From assembly GCF_900106065.1 (NCBI RefSeq), contig NZ_LT629796.1, positions 1,648,001 to 1,712,000 of the forward strand: a stretch of 64,000 nt of DNA, given 5' to 3'. Source of the stretch: Pseudomonas mandelii (lineage in GTDB: Bacteria; Pseudomonadota; Gammaproteobacteria; Pseudomonadales; Pseudomonadaceae). Below the pieces are notes generated by a model. That model was not told where the DNA came from. It made no database searches and saw nothing but the letters and a program-made list of their open reading frames with translations. Made by a program: the position numbers and the translations under genes. The first letter of the stretch is position 1; every line of letters begins with the position of its first letter. This document shows positions 38,012 to 46,472 of the stretch, piece by piece.

Positions 38012-38851
38012 TCAACTCTCAGCAATCAACCAATCCATCTGCCACCCGCCCTGGGTCTGCCCAAGCTTCTTGGACAACCACGGCAGCAACTCACGCAACT
38101 CCTCTTCCAGGCCCCACGGCGGATTCGCAATCGCCAATCCAGAGCCATTCAAACTGTTCGGCGTATCCAGCGGATGCACCAGCAACTCCACACGCAACAA
38201 CTTTGGTGCGCCCGTGCCCGCCAGATCCTGATAAAAACGTCGCAACATGCGCTGATCCTTCACCGGGTACCAGATCGCTGCCACCGTCTGCCGCATCCGG
38301 CCAATCGCCTCTTTCAGCGACGCCGCGCAACGCTGCATCTCATCGAGCTGCTCGAACGGCGGATCAATCAACATCACCGCCCGCTTCTCCTGCACCGGCA
38401 GCATCGCACGCGGCACATGCCAGCCTTCGCCCAGATGTACCTTCACCCGACGATCACCGGCCATGTTGTCCTTGAGCAGCAAACCGTCTTCGGGGTGCTT
38501 CTCGTTGAGCATCACCCGATCCTGCGGCCGCGTCAGACGCCGCGCCAACTCCGGCGACCCCGGGTAATAGCGCAATTGGCCATCCGGGTTCATGTCGTGC
38601 AGCACTTTCATGTAGTCGGCGGTCAGCGCTGGCAGATCCGGCTGATCCCACAGACGCGCAATACCTTCCAGGTACTCACCGGTACGGCTCGCCTGATCAC
38701 CCTGCAGGTCATACAGACCAATGCCGGCGTGAGTGTCGAGATAGGCAAACGGCTGCTCCTTGCGCGACATCAGGGCGATGATGCGGGTCAGAGTCAGGTG
38801 TTTGAACACATCGGCGTGATTGCCGGCATGGAAGGCGTGACGATAATTCAT
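38012..38851 (-). CDS. rlmJ: 23S rRNA (adenine-2030-N6)-methyltransferase RlmJ
   Basis: RlmJ methylates A2030 of 23S rRNA. The 279 residues begin MNYRHAFHAGNHADVFKH, the family N-terminus, and hold YLDTHAGIGLYDL for SAM binding and AVMLIDPPFEQ (about residue 165) as the catalytic D/NPPY-type motif. Full length. It stands alone on the minus strand, converging on msrA. Confidence 0.95.
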   Translation of the reverse strand: MNYRHAFHAGNHADVFKHLTLTRIIALMSRKEQPFAYLDTHAGIGLYDLQGDQASRTGEYLEGIARLWDQPDLPALTADYMKVLHDMNPDGQLRYYPGSPELARRLTRPQDRVMLNEKHPEDGLLLKDNMAGDRRVKVHLGEGWHVPRAMLPVQEKRAVMLIDPPFEQLDEMQRCAASLKEAIGRMRQTVAAIWYPVKDQRMLRRFYQDLAGTGAPKLLRVELLVHPLDTPNSLNGSGLAIANPPWGLEEELRELLPWLSKKLGQTQGGWQMDWLIAES

Positions 38852-38959
38852 GATTGCTCCTGCGAAGGCCGGGAAGTTTACCTTGTACCGAGGCGAACGT
38901 CAGGGGTTCGCGGCTGAGCGGGCAACTGCCTACACGCAATCTCACGTCAACCCAAGAAC

Positions 38960-39163
38960 CTGTGGCGAGGGAGCTTGCCCCGGTTGGGCTGCGCAGCAAC
39001 CCCAAAACATCCCAGCCAACCACAAACCCTGTGGCGAGGGAGCTTGCTCCCGCTGGGCTGCGAAGCAGCCCCAAAACCAGCACCGCAGATTTGTCAGACA
39101 CACCGCAGCGCTTGATTTGGCGACTGCTCTGCAGCCGAACGATAGCAAGCTCCCTCGCCACAT
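38960..39163. repeat. Cluster of three REPs, GGCGAGGGAGCTTGC type
   Basis: Copies at 38960-39001, 39029-39074 (both with TGTGGCGAGGGAGCTTGC and a GGGCTGCG-AGCA tail) and an inverted one at 39128-39163 (GCAAGCTCCCTCGCCACA). They fill most of the 319-bp gap between rlmJ and the next small gene. Confidence 0.85.
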
Positions 39164-39170
39164 CCTGCCC

Positions 39171-39494
39171 TTAGTCCGAAGGCCGAGCCCTCAACCGTCG
39201 CCCCACTACATCCAGCACATCACACCCATCCCGCAACGGAATGGCACACAGCAACGCAAAATCACTAAGAATGAACGACTCACACTCAACCGAACCGCGC
39301 ATCGACATGTTCTCAAGCACCTGCGTAACAGCGCGAATTCGATAGCTGGCAGCGTCGTACAAAACATCGAGCGGCGCGTGGGTATCGACGAACAGCGTGG
39401 GCATGTCGGTGCAGTTGCTGGTGAGGGCCATGAAGCGGTTTTTGGGGTGGGGGATTGGTTTTTCGTAGGGTGGATCTGGCGTTAGCGTTGTCAT
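39171..39494 (-). CDS. Small Pseudomonas hypothetical protein
   Basis: 107 residues beginning MTTLTPDPPYEKPIPHPKNR, with CDVLDVVGRRLRAR near the C-terminus. The proline-rich start followed by THAPLDVLYDAASYRIRAVTQ resembles the small uncharacterised DUF3077/DUF6124-type proteins abundant in Pseudomonas. No signal peptide or membrane segment. GGA lies about 9 bases before the ATG. Function unknown; it borders the REP cluster. Confidence 0.65.
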   Translation of the reverse strand: MTTLTPDPPYEKPIPHPKNRFMALTSNCTDMPTLFVDTHAPLDVLYDAASYRIRAVTQVLENMSMRGSVECESFILSDFALLCAIPLRDGCDVLDVVGRRLRARPSD

Positions 39495-39937
39495 TTATAA
39501 ATTCCATGAGTATGAAAATCAGCTGCCAAACGCACCCTCCTACAGGTTTGGGTGGCAGCCATGCGCAGGAGTAGGAGTACCGAGCACTCATGAACCTCGG
39601 TCACGCCGAAGCGTGTCCCGCACACAGCCGCCGCGAACGATCATATGGACACGAGTTAAGTGCCGCAATCAAACGACAGAGCTGTTGCATCATGAGAGAG
39701 GGCTCCTACACCCTGCCACCACTTGCGCGGTGACAGCCAAAGACTATCCCTGCAACCCATCGCCCACCAGTTCATGGAAGCCGTCACAACTTGAAGGAAA
39801 CTTCCGATGAGTTTGCCCGGAAAATTCGTAAGAATTACGAGATCTTTAAACAAGACGTAAACATTCCGTAGTGCTGGCAATCGGTATTGAGAATGCCGAC
39901 GCGTGGGATTCGAGACTGATAGGCGCTACCTTCTCCA
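39495..39937. other. 443-bp gap with possible coding remnant
   Basis: No intact gene. On the plus strand from ATG 39691 a frame reads MREGSYTLPPLAR, then a TGA, then an open stretch ending ...EFARKIRKNYEIFKQDVNIP before a TAG near 39870, which looks protein-like and may be decayed coding sequence. The last 51 bp (39887-39937) repeat 40480-40530. Confidence 0.35.
39887..39937. repeat. 3'-flank direct repeat, copy 1
   Basis: The sequence after the first immunity-like gene's stop matches 40480-40530 at about 43 of 51 positions by eye; the offset of 593 bp is the same as between the two stop codons. Confidence 0.75.
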
Positions 39938-40357
39938 TCACCAGCTGGACTGATCTTCAAGACTTGCTTTATAAAGATCATCTTTCCACTCCAAGCTTGC
40001 CAACGCGTATATATCCTCAAAAAAACCGCGAGAATCTACTATCTCCGTCTCATCCCACGCGATAGTAATGCATTCATCGTAGTCGCTTTCAAACTGTGTA
40101 GAAAAATCAAACTCCCTATCGGCCAACGCCCCCTCAAGAATTTTAAATAGAGCAAACCGGTGTCTGTAACTTAGGTAGCCCAAACCACGCAGCACGAACG
40201 TTCTAATTAATTCACATCGTTCCCGACGAAGATTAGGATTATATTTCCTAAGGACCTCTCCTAATCCCTCCTCCCGATCATAAATCTCAAGCCCCCCTAA
40301 AACATAAGAAAGTCGAGGTTCCCAAGGTAGGCTTACATTTTCAAATGGAGATTTCAA
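39938..40357 (-). CDS. Candidate immunity protein, copy 2 of tandem pair
   Basis: 139 residues, unrecognised family. It shares with the next gene YDREE, LGYLSYRHRFALF, DSRGFFEDIYALA and the C-terminal ASLEDQSSW, in the same order and at the same length, so the two are paralogues. It starts at TTG (40357) with GAG about ten bases before. It is acidic and soluble, as toxin-neutralising proteins often are. It lies 173 bp beyond the gene adjacent to the Rhs toxin, and its base composition is AT-richer than that of the core genes. Either a spare or a diverged immunity gene for a different toxin tip (inference). Confidence 0.7.
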   Translation of the reverse strand: MKSPFENVSLPWEPRLSYVLGGLEIYDREEGLGEVLRKYNPNLRRERCELIRTFVLRGLGYLSYRHRFALFKILEGALADREFDFSTQFESDYDECITIAWDETEIVDSRGFFEDIYALASLEWKDDLYKASLEDQSSW

Positions 40358-40479
40358 AATCTGTTACTCGCTTTTATCTCGGAAAAGCCGTAAATACGCG
40401 CCTAGTATTATTTTTATCAAACCTCGTTTCCACCTCATTCATAACCTAAGCATAAAGGGGACGAATTTATTTATTACTC

Positions 40480-40530
40480 TTGAGAATCCCGACGCGTGGG
40501 AGCCCAGACTGACAGGCACCACCTTATCCA
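40480..40530. repeat. 3'-flank direct repeat, copy 2
   Basis: Follows the stop of the second immunity-like gene and matches 39887-39937. In both copies an ATG overlaps the stop (TGATGG on the minus strand). Confidence 0.75.
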
Positions 40531-40950
40531 TCACCAACTGTCCCGATCTTCAAGACTCGCCAAAAGAAGATCTTCCTTCCATGCCTCCTGAGCCAACATA
40601 TAGACATCTTGAAGAAATCCACGGGGATCCTCCAATGCATACCACTCACCACGCGGCCAACTACCTGCATCTTCTTCATCTATATCAAACAAACTCTGAA
40701 AATCATAAGACGCATCGCTTAACTTTTCCGCTAGAAAACCCATGAGCACGAACTTATGTCTATACGACAGATAACCTAGATTCAAGCTGTATCTTTTGAT
40801 CAGCTCCGCTCTGTCAAAGCGATCATTAGGATCAAATACTTCCAGTTCCGCGCCCCGAGTTTCCTCACGATCATAAACATCAAAGACGCCAATAAACCAC
40901 ATCAAATCGGGTTGAAACTCTTCATTTAAAAATGGATCTCGCAACATCAT
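40531..40950 (-). CDS. Candidate cognate immunity protein of the Rhs toxin
   Basis: 139 residues, unrecognised family, acidic, no signal. It overlaps the end of rhs by four bases (ATGA), the standard position of a cognate immunity gene that must be made with the toxin. Landmarks: FIGVFDVYDREE, LNLGYLSYRHKFVLMG, DPRGFLQDVYMLAQEAW and ASLEDRDSW, all shared with the gene downstream. Two ATGs are adjacent at the start. The immunity role is inferred from position, not from a recognised domain. Confidence 0.75.
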   Translation of the reverse strand: MMLRDPFLNEEFQPDLMWFIGVFDVYDREETRGAELEVFDPNDRFDRAELIKRYSLNLGYLSYRHKFVLMGFLAEKLSDASYDFQSLFDIDEEDAGSWPRGEWYALEDPRGFLQDVYMLAQEAWKEDLLLASLEDRDSW

Positions 40951-43900
40951 TTTCTCTCCGAAGGAAAACCAGTAAAAGGCCGTAGCACATTATCCTTATC
41001 GAACTTAACTTCAAACCAATTCAGGTCTTCATTTAGTGTTGGGTTACGAGCGTCTTTCTTGTTCGGTTTATAACCACGCCCGGCCCCAGGAAGCTCCATC
41101 CTTACGATCGGATTCTTATGTTGGTCCTTCCCTGTATGCGGGCTCAAACCTAACGCTTCCCTTGTCATAGCTTTATTCAATGCCCCCAAATGCATACGCC
41201 AGTTTCTGAATTGAGAGCTCGAGTTCCCTCTAGCGCCTTTCGGAACTTCACCGGTATGAGGGTCGGCCCCATTATCTGCTCGTTGTTTGAGCGCTTGGTC
41301 CGGTATTTCTGAACTGTGTTTTTTAACCGTGTGCATGTCATATTTTTTTTCCATTTCCTCAACACGCCGCTTCGCATTCGCCTCCGCAAGGTCATCAATC
41401 CGCGCCCTCCGCTGATCACCTGTCAGCTTCGGCAGCGCCGGCTCACCCTCATCAACCCTAACGCCAGCCGTATCATCCGGCGCCCCACACCCAGGCTTAT
41501 TCGGCGGCGGGCAATTCCCGCTCAACCCCAACGGATCAACCCACCCCGTCGGATTCGGCGTGTACTGATACTGGTTCAGCCCACCCGCCAACTTCACCGG
41601 GTCCGGCGTCAGATACCGTCCAACCTCTGGATCATAGTACCGATGCCGGTTGTAGTGCAGACCGCTCTCCGCATCAAAGTACTGCCCCTGAAACCGCAAC
41701 GGTTGCTCAAGCTGCTCGCCCCCGCCGAACGTCTGGCGAGTGACTTTGCCGTAGGCGTTGTACTTCGCCGACCAGACAATTTCGCCACCAAAATCGGTCA
41801 GTTCCTGCGGTGTGCCGAGGTGGTCGAGTTGGTAGTAGAACGGGCAGGCTTTGCGTGGGCCTTTGCCGTCGAGCATCGCCAGCGGGCGGAAGCTGCCGGG
41901 TTCGTAGACGTAGCTGCGGTAGTGTTCGCGGCTGCTTTCGGCGATGAGGTTGTCGCCTTGCCAGAAGAGCTCGGTGGTTTTGCCGTCGACGGTTTTGGCG
42001 ATGCGGCGGCCGAAGGCGTCGTAGCGGTAACTGGCGGTGCGACCGTCCGGGGTGGTGACGCCGAGCAATCGGTGCTGGCAGTCGTAGCGGTATTCGGTGA
42101 CCAGTTTTTGCGCGGTGCCGCGGCGTTCGCGGATCAGGTTGCCGAAGGCGTCGTAGTCGTAATGGCGGTCGCCCTGCATCAGCAGGCGATTGCCTTTAAC
42201 GGTCGCCAAGCCAGGCCGATCCTGCATCAGCAGGTTGCCGGCCGGGTCGTGGGCGAAGCTTTCCGCCGGGTCGTCGCGGGTGTGACGGACGCGGGTCAGG
42301 CGGTTGAGCGGGTCGTATTGGTAGTTGCGCTGGCCGTGACGGGTGTCGGCGATACTGTCGAGATTGCCGTTGGCGCTGTAGGCATAGTCGCGGCGATACA
42401 GCGTTTGGTGCTGCTGTCTGACAGCGTGGGCCTTCAAGCGGCCTTGATCGTCGTAGGCATATTCGCTGAGCAGTTGGCCTTGCTGACGTTGCTGCTCGCG
42501 ACCAAACGCAAATTGGTGGCTGGAAAGCCTTGCGCCGTTGAGATCGATGGCGGTCAGTGCGCCGCCCTTGGCGTGGTGATAATCGAGTTTGCTGCCGTCC
42601 GGCAGGCGCAGGCGATTGAGTTGGCCGCAGGCATCGTAGCCATAACGCAGCGTGCCCCAACCCTGATGCTCGGTGATCAGCCGATCCTGTTGGTCGTACT
42701 CGAATTCCAGCGGATGCTCGTGCCCGTCATCGACGCCAATCAGTCGACCGAGGCTGTCGTAGCGGTATTCGACCTTGACGCCGTCGGGCAGCGTTTTGAC
42801 CAGCAAGCGCCCTGCCGAGTCTCGTTCATAGGCGGTGGCGAGCTGCGAACCATCGTCGCCAAACTCGGTTTTCTCCAGCAGATGGCCGTTGAGGTCGTAG
42901 GCATACGCCGTGCGTCGGCCGTCGAAGCCGGTTTCCTGTCGGATCAATCCGCCGGGGGTGTAGGCCAACTGATATTTTTCGCCGGATTCGTTTTCGATTT
43001 CCGTGAGCAACAGCTGCGCGTTGTCGTAGCGGTACTTCAGCTGGGTGCCGTCCGCATTGAGGCGGCGGCTGACCAGGTGCAGGTCGTCGAGGTATTCGTA
43101 GCGGGTGACGCGGCCGAGTTCGTCGCGTTCGGCGGTGATTTTTCCGTAGGCGTTGTAGCTGTAGGCGCGACTGGCACCGGTAGGAAGAATCGTCTGGATC
43201 AGTCGGCCAACAGCGTCCCATAGCGACTTCGTGACCGCTCCGTTTTCGTCTTGACGGGTAATCTGCCGCCCGAGCGCATCGTAGAAAAACCGCCGTACGC
43301 CACCGTCCGGCAGCGTCTCTTCGACCAGTTGCCCCAAGCCATTCCAGACGAACACATGCCGACTGTTGTCCGGGTAGCGGATCGACAGCAGCTGACCTTT
43401 TTCGTCGTAGTGATAGTGGGTGACATGGCCATCGGGATCGGTCGCTTCGGTGACATCCCCCTGCGCATTGCGCTGATACTTCCACACCGCTTTGCCGCGA
43501 TAGCGTGCGTGCAGGAAACCGTTGCGATACTCGTAGGCCGTAGGCTCATCTTCTGGCGGAATCAGCGCCACCAAGCGTCCGACTTCGTCGTAGCGGTATT
43601 CGGTGACCGCGCCGAGGGGATCCTGCTCGGCAATCAGCCGCCCCTGGTCGTCGTAGGCCTTGAGGTGTTCGCCGCCATCCAGTTCGACCTTGCGCACCAG
43701 CCGCGCCTGGTCGTCGTGGACATAAACCTCTTCGCTGCCGTCGATGTTGTGGACGGTGACGCTGCCCTGGTCATGCCAGGTATACCGCGCGTCCATCTGC
43801 GCAAACGACGCCCAGTGGCGGATGCATCGGGCGGCCTTGCCGGACCTTTCCCACTCCCAGAAGAAACTCGCCCCACCGGCCAATTGCCGCTGGAGAATGA

Positions 43901-45746
43901 CGTGCTGATCGTCGTAGTCGTATCGCTCGCTTTCGCCGGCGGCATTGGTGGCCTCGATGAGTCGACCGCGTTCGTCGTAGCGGTAACCGACCAGTGTTTG
44001 CTCGGTCTGCCAGGCTTCGTCCAGGGTTTGGGCCGGGGCGAAAACCTGATAATCCACGGCAACCAAGTGACTGCATTCATAACGCAATAACAAGGCGCGG
44101 CCGGCACCGTTGTCGAGGCGCCGAATGCGGCCCTGACGATCGCGGGTTATGCGCAGGCGGTTGTCGTATCGGTCGCTGATCGCTGTGAGAAAACCATTAC
44201 GAAAATGGTAGAAACGTGACTCGTCGCCGGCGACGGCGAGGATCAATTCTTCGGGTTCATTGCCAACGTAAATCGCGGCGCGCGACAGGCTGTTATGAAT
44301 CGCCGGGCGTTCAGCGGACGGCAGCGGGAACGTGGTGCGACGGTTCTCGTGGTCGATCCAGACGACGGTGTCGCCGTCGACTTCCAGTCGATGGGAGAGC
44401 GAGTGGCTCCAGCCGAAGCCCAAGCCGCAATCAATCTCGGCGGCGCTGGTGCGATAGAGCCTGACAAAGTCGAACGGCAGAATGCCGTCCAGCGAACCGT
44501 CGATGAGGGTCAGCAGTTCTTCGCCGGTAACCATCGACACCGGGCATTTGTTGGTGGCGGTTTTATCGACGGAATCGGCACTGTCGCCGTTGGGGTTTTT
44601 CGCCTGATCCGGGACGTTGTCGTGGTGTTCGTTTTGTTTGAGTGTGGTGTTGCGTTTGGCGTCCCAGCGCAGTTGCATGCGGCCTTTTTTTAGGCCTGCC
44701 GCTACACCGCGTGCGGCCACTTTTTTGTAGCGGTCAACGTAGGTAATGAAGCTGTTAATGATGTTGAAGATGGCTTTGACGAAGCCCACAACAGCGTCGA
44801 CGATTCGGGCGCCGTAGTTGGCAAGGCGCATCCCCAAATAGGCAACGCCTGCGCCTGCGCCCGCAAAAGTCAGAACAAGCCCGATCAGAATATCGATGAG
44901 CAGTTGCACCACCACGGTTGAAAGCGCTTCGGCAGTTTTGCCGGCGATTTCACTGGGGGGCAGCATCTCCAGCCAGAGGCTTGCCGTGCGCAGCAACAGA
45001 CAAAGGGCCGCTTCATCGCTGACCAGCAGCTGGACCTTTTCCATTGTTGCCGGGAGTTTCTCTGCCAGTTCGGCAAGCTTGTCGGCCCCATCGCCCAAGC
45101 GGCCAACGAACTTTCGGGGATCCTGGAGAATGTCCGAGAGCAGGCTGATGCTGTCCCAGGTACCGGTAATCGCCTCCCAACTTCCCGCGAGTATTCCATT
45201 ACCGGCGGCCGCAAATGTCGACTGCGACCATTGCGGCTTGAACCCTTCCCACTCGTTGCGCAGCCAACTGTCCAGTTCTTGGGTCAGGCCATCGTAAGAG
45301 GAGAACAGGTCTTCAATTTGATCCGATGAAACGTCACTCTGGACATGAACGCGATAGAACTTGCCAGGCGTGCCTTCGAACTGTCCCTTGCCGTTTTCGT
45401 CGAGCGGGACCGCGGTGCTCTCACCCCCGTCCATGGCGATCACATCGACCTGAATATTCCCCAGCGGGATGTCATAAACCGATTCAAACTTGCTCTCGAT
45501 CTCCAGAATTCCGTTCGCAGGACACTGTGCCAAACCCGAGAGAAAATCATCGTCGCGACTGCTCACCGCTGTCGTCGAATCGCCAAGCTTTATCAGCCGC
45601 TCCATGCCCATCAGCGAAGGCATGTCCATCGACCGGCTGATCTTGTCCGCATTCCGACTCAAGAAACTGCCGAGCTGCTCGCGATACAAAACCAACGTGT
45701 CTTTAAAACCGTCGAGCTCCTGCTCGATCCGCACAATCTGGTCCAT
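40947..45746 (-). CDS. Rhs-family T6SS effector with C-terminal toxin domain
   Basis: 1599 residues. The N-terminal about 370 residues are a non-repeat region with a hydrophobic segment (about 275-340, LLIDILIGLVLTFAGAGAGV) and no PAAR motif. From CPVSMVTGEELL onward come an Rhs/DUF6531 start and many YD-type repeats (RYDSLGRL, YRYDERGRL, RYEYLDDLH), forming the cocoon. The core ends in DPLGL at 1404-1408. The 191-residue tip has MHTVKKHSSEIPDQALKQRA, SSQFRNWRMH, GAGRGY and LRPFTGFP; this order resembles RNase-like BECR-fold toxin tips, but I cannot name the family. The gene follows vgrG and a DUF4123 adaptor and precedes immunity-like genes. The tip appears AT-richer than the core. Confidence 0.9.
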   Translation of the reverse strand: MDQIVRIEQELDGFKDTLVLYREQLGSFLSRNADKISRSMDMPSLMGMERLIKLGDSTTAVSSRDDDFLSGLAQCPANGILEIESKFESVYDIPLGNIQVDVIAMDGGESTAVPLDENGKGQFEGTPGKFYRVHVQSDVSSDQIEDLFSSYDGLTQELDSWLRNEWEGFKPQWSQSTFAAAGNGILAGSWEAITGTWDSISLLSDILQDPRKFVGRLGDGADKLAELAEKLPATMEKVQLLVSDEAALCLLLRTASLWLEMLPPSEIAGKTAEALSTVVVQLLIDILIGLVLTFAGAGAGVAYLGMRLANYGARIVDAVVGFVKAIFNIINSFITYVDRYKKVAARGVAAGLKKGRMQLRWDAKRNTTLKQNEHHDNVPDQAKNPNGDSADSVDKTATNKCPVSMVTGEELLTLIDGSLDGILPFDFVRLYRTSAAEIDCGLGFGWSHSLSHRLEVDGDTVVWIDHENRRTTFPLPSAERPAIHNSLSRAAIYVGNEPEELILAVAGDESRFYHFRNGFLTAISDRYDNRLRITRDRQGRIRRLDNGAGRALLLRYECSHLVAVDYQVFAPAQTLDEAWQTEQTLVGYRYDERGRLIEATNAAGESERYDYDDQHVILQRQLAGGASFFWEWERSGKAARCIRHWASFAQMDARYTWHDQGSVTVHNIDGSEEVYVHDDQARLVRKVELDGGEHLKAYDDQGRLIAEQDPLGAVTEYRYDEVGRLVALIPPEDEPTAYEYRNGFLHARYRGKAVWKYQRNAQGDVTEATDPDGHVTHYHYDEKGQLLSIRYPDNSRHVFVWNGLGQLVEETLPDGGVRRFFYDALGRQITRQDENGAVTKSLWDAVGRLIQTILPTGASRAYSYNAYGKITAERDELGRVTRYEYLDDLHLVSRRLNADGTQLKYRYDNAQLLLTEIENESGEKYQLAYTPGGLIRQETGFDGRRTAYAYDLNGHLLEKTEFGDDGSQLATAYERDSAGRLLVKTLPDGVKVEYRYDSLGRLIGVDDGHEHPLEFEYDQQDRLITEHQGWGTLRYGYDACGQLNRLRLPDGSKLDYHHAKGGALTAIDLNGARLSSHQFAFGREQQRQQGQLLSEYAYDDQGRLKAHAVRQQHQTLYRRDYAYSANGNLDSIADTRHGQRNYQYDPLNRLTRVRHTRDDPAESFAHDPAGNLLMQDRPGLATVKGNRLLMQGDRHYDYDAFGNLIRERRGTAQKLVTEYRYDCQHRLLGVTTPDGRTASYRYDAFGRRIAKTVDGKTTELFWQGDNLIAESSREHYRSYVYEPGSFRPLAMLDGKGPRKACPFYYQLDHLGTPQELTDFGGEIVWSAKYNAYGKVTRQTFGGGEQLEQPLRFQGQYFDAESGLHYNRHRYYDPEVGRYLTPDPVKLAGGLNQYQYTPNPTGWVDPLGLSGNCPPPNKPGCGAPDDTAGVRVDEGEPALPKLTGDQRRARIDDLAEANAKRRVEEMEKKYDMHTVKKHSSEIPDQALKQRADNGADPHTGEVPKGARGNSSSQFRNWRMHLGALNKAMTREALGLSPHTGKDQHKNPIVRMELPGAGRGYKPNKKDARNPTLNEDLNWFEVKFDKDNVLRPFTGFPSERK

Positions 45747-46468
45747 CAGTTCCGCTCCGCCATCAGGTAATCCGCCAAGGCTTGTTTCGGTGCTTGAGGC
45801 AGGTCCGGCGTCTTCAGAAAGGTCGCGACCTTGTGCCGCAATACACGCGCCGAAAACGCCTCAAAAAGATCAGGACGGTCTTCGCTCAACCACTTCATCA
45901 AGTTGTTGATCCGGGTTGTCGCGGACTCGGCGGCGAGGTCGTCGAGCAGCGATTCGGACACTTCCCACCATGGAAAAACCCTGGAGACTTTCAATGCGCT
46001 ACCGCCGATATCGAGCGGCTGCCCATTGATCAAACAGCGGTCAAGCACAGGCATTAATTGCGTTGGGTTCACGTCGGCAGACTGAAGAATCGGCAGCAAA
46101 TAACGCCCATCCCAGAACCGAAAAAACACCGCCCTGCCGTTGGGCAAAAGCACTTGTGTAAGGCTGCGCAGATGTTCGACCAGCGCTTCTTGAGACGCAG
46201 AAGAAACCGCCAGCCAACCCCAGTCACGGGACTCGGTCGTGGCGACCCACTGAAGAAACTCACTGCTTGCGGGAACGATTCCTACATAGGGCATCACCGG
46301 TTCCCACTCGGCATAGGTGGTGTCGGCCCAGATCGGGCTCGGTGCTTGGGCCGGGGTCGAGAGCTGCCAGGCTTTCATCGGCTGCGACGCACTGGCGTTG
46401 CCGAAAATCGCGAACAACTGCTGTCCGGGTTTGAGCGGTTGGCGTTCCAGCCAGTCGTGGGGTGACAT
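45746..46468 (-). CDS. DUF4123 T6SS adaptor/chaperone (Tap/TEC)
   Basis: 240 residues of the DUF4123 family, whose members load effectors onto VgrG. Visible family features are the N-terminal LFAIFGNAS and the central PYVGIVPASSEFLQW and RFWDGRYLLPIL. I start at MSPHDWLERQ, 4 bp after the vgrG stop; the longer frame begins with GTG inside vgrG. Its stop overlaps the rhs ATG by one base. The order vgrG-adaptor-rhs implies a dedicated chaperone for this effector. Confidence 0.88.
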   Translation of the reverse strand: MSPHDWLERQPLKPGQQLFAIFGNASASQPMKAWQLSTPAQAPSPIWADTTYAEWEPVMPYVGIVPASSEFLQWVATTESRDWGWLAVSSASQEALVEHLRSLTQVLLPNGRAVFFRFWDGRYLLPILQSADVNPTQLMPVLDRCLINGQPLDIGGSALKVSRVFPWWEVSESLLDDLAAESATTRINNLMKWLSEDRPDLFEAFSARVLRHKVATFLKTPDLPQAPKQALADYLMAERN

Positions 46469-46472
46469 GCGA

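Noticed and set aside
38960..39163. Spaced repeats that could suggest a CRISPR array
   Set aside because: Copies alternate in orientation, spacers are irregular and no cas genes are near; they are REP elements.
41316..43223. 635-codon plus-strand frame opposite rhs
   Set aside because: It is a repetitive mirror of the YD repeats with no ribosome-binding site; rhs is certain.
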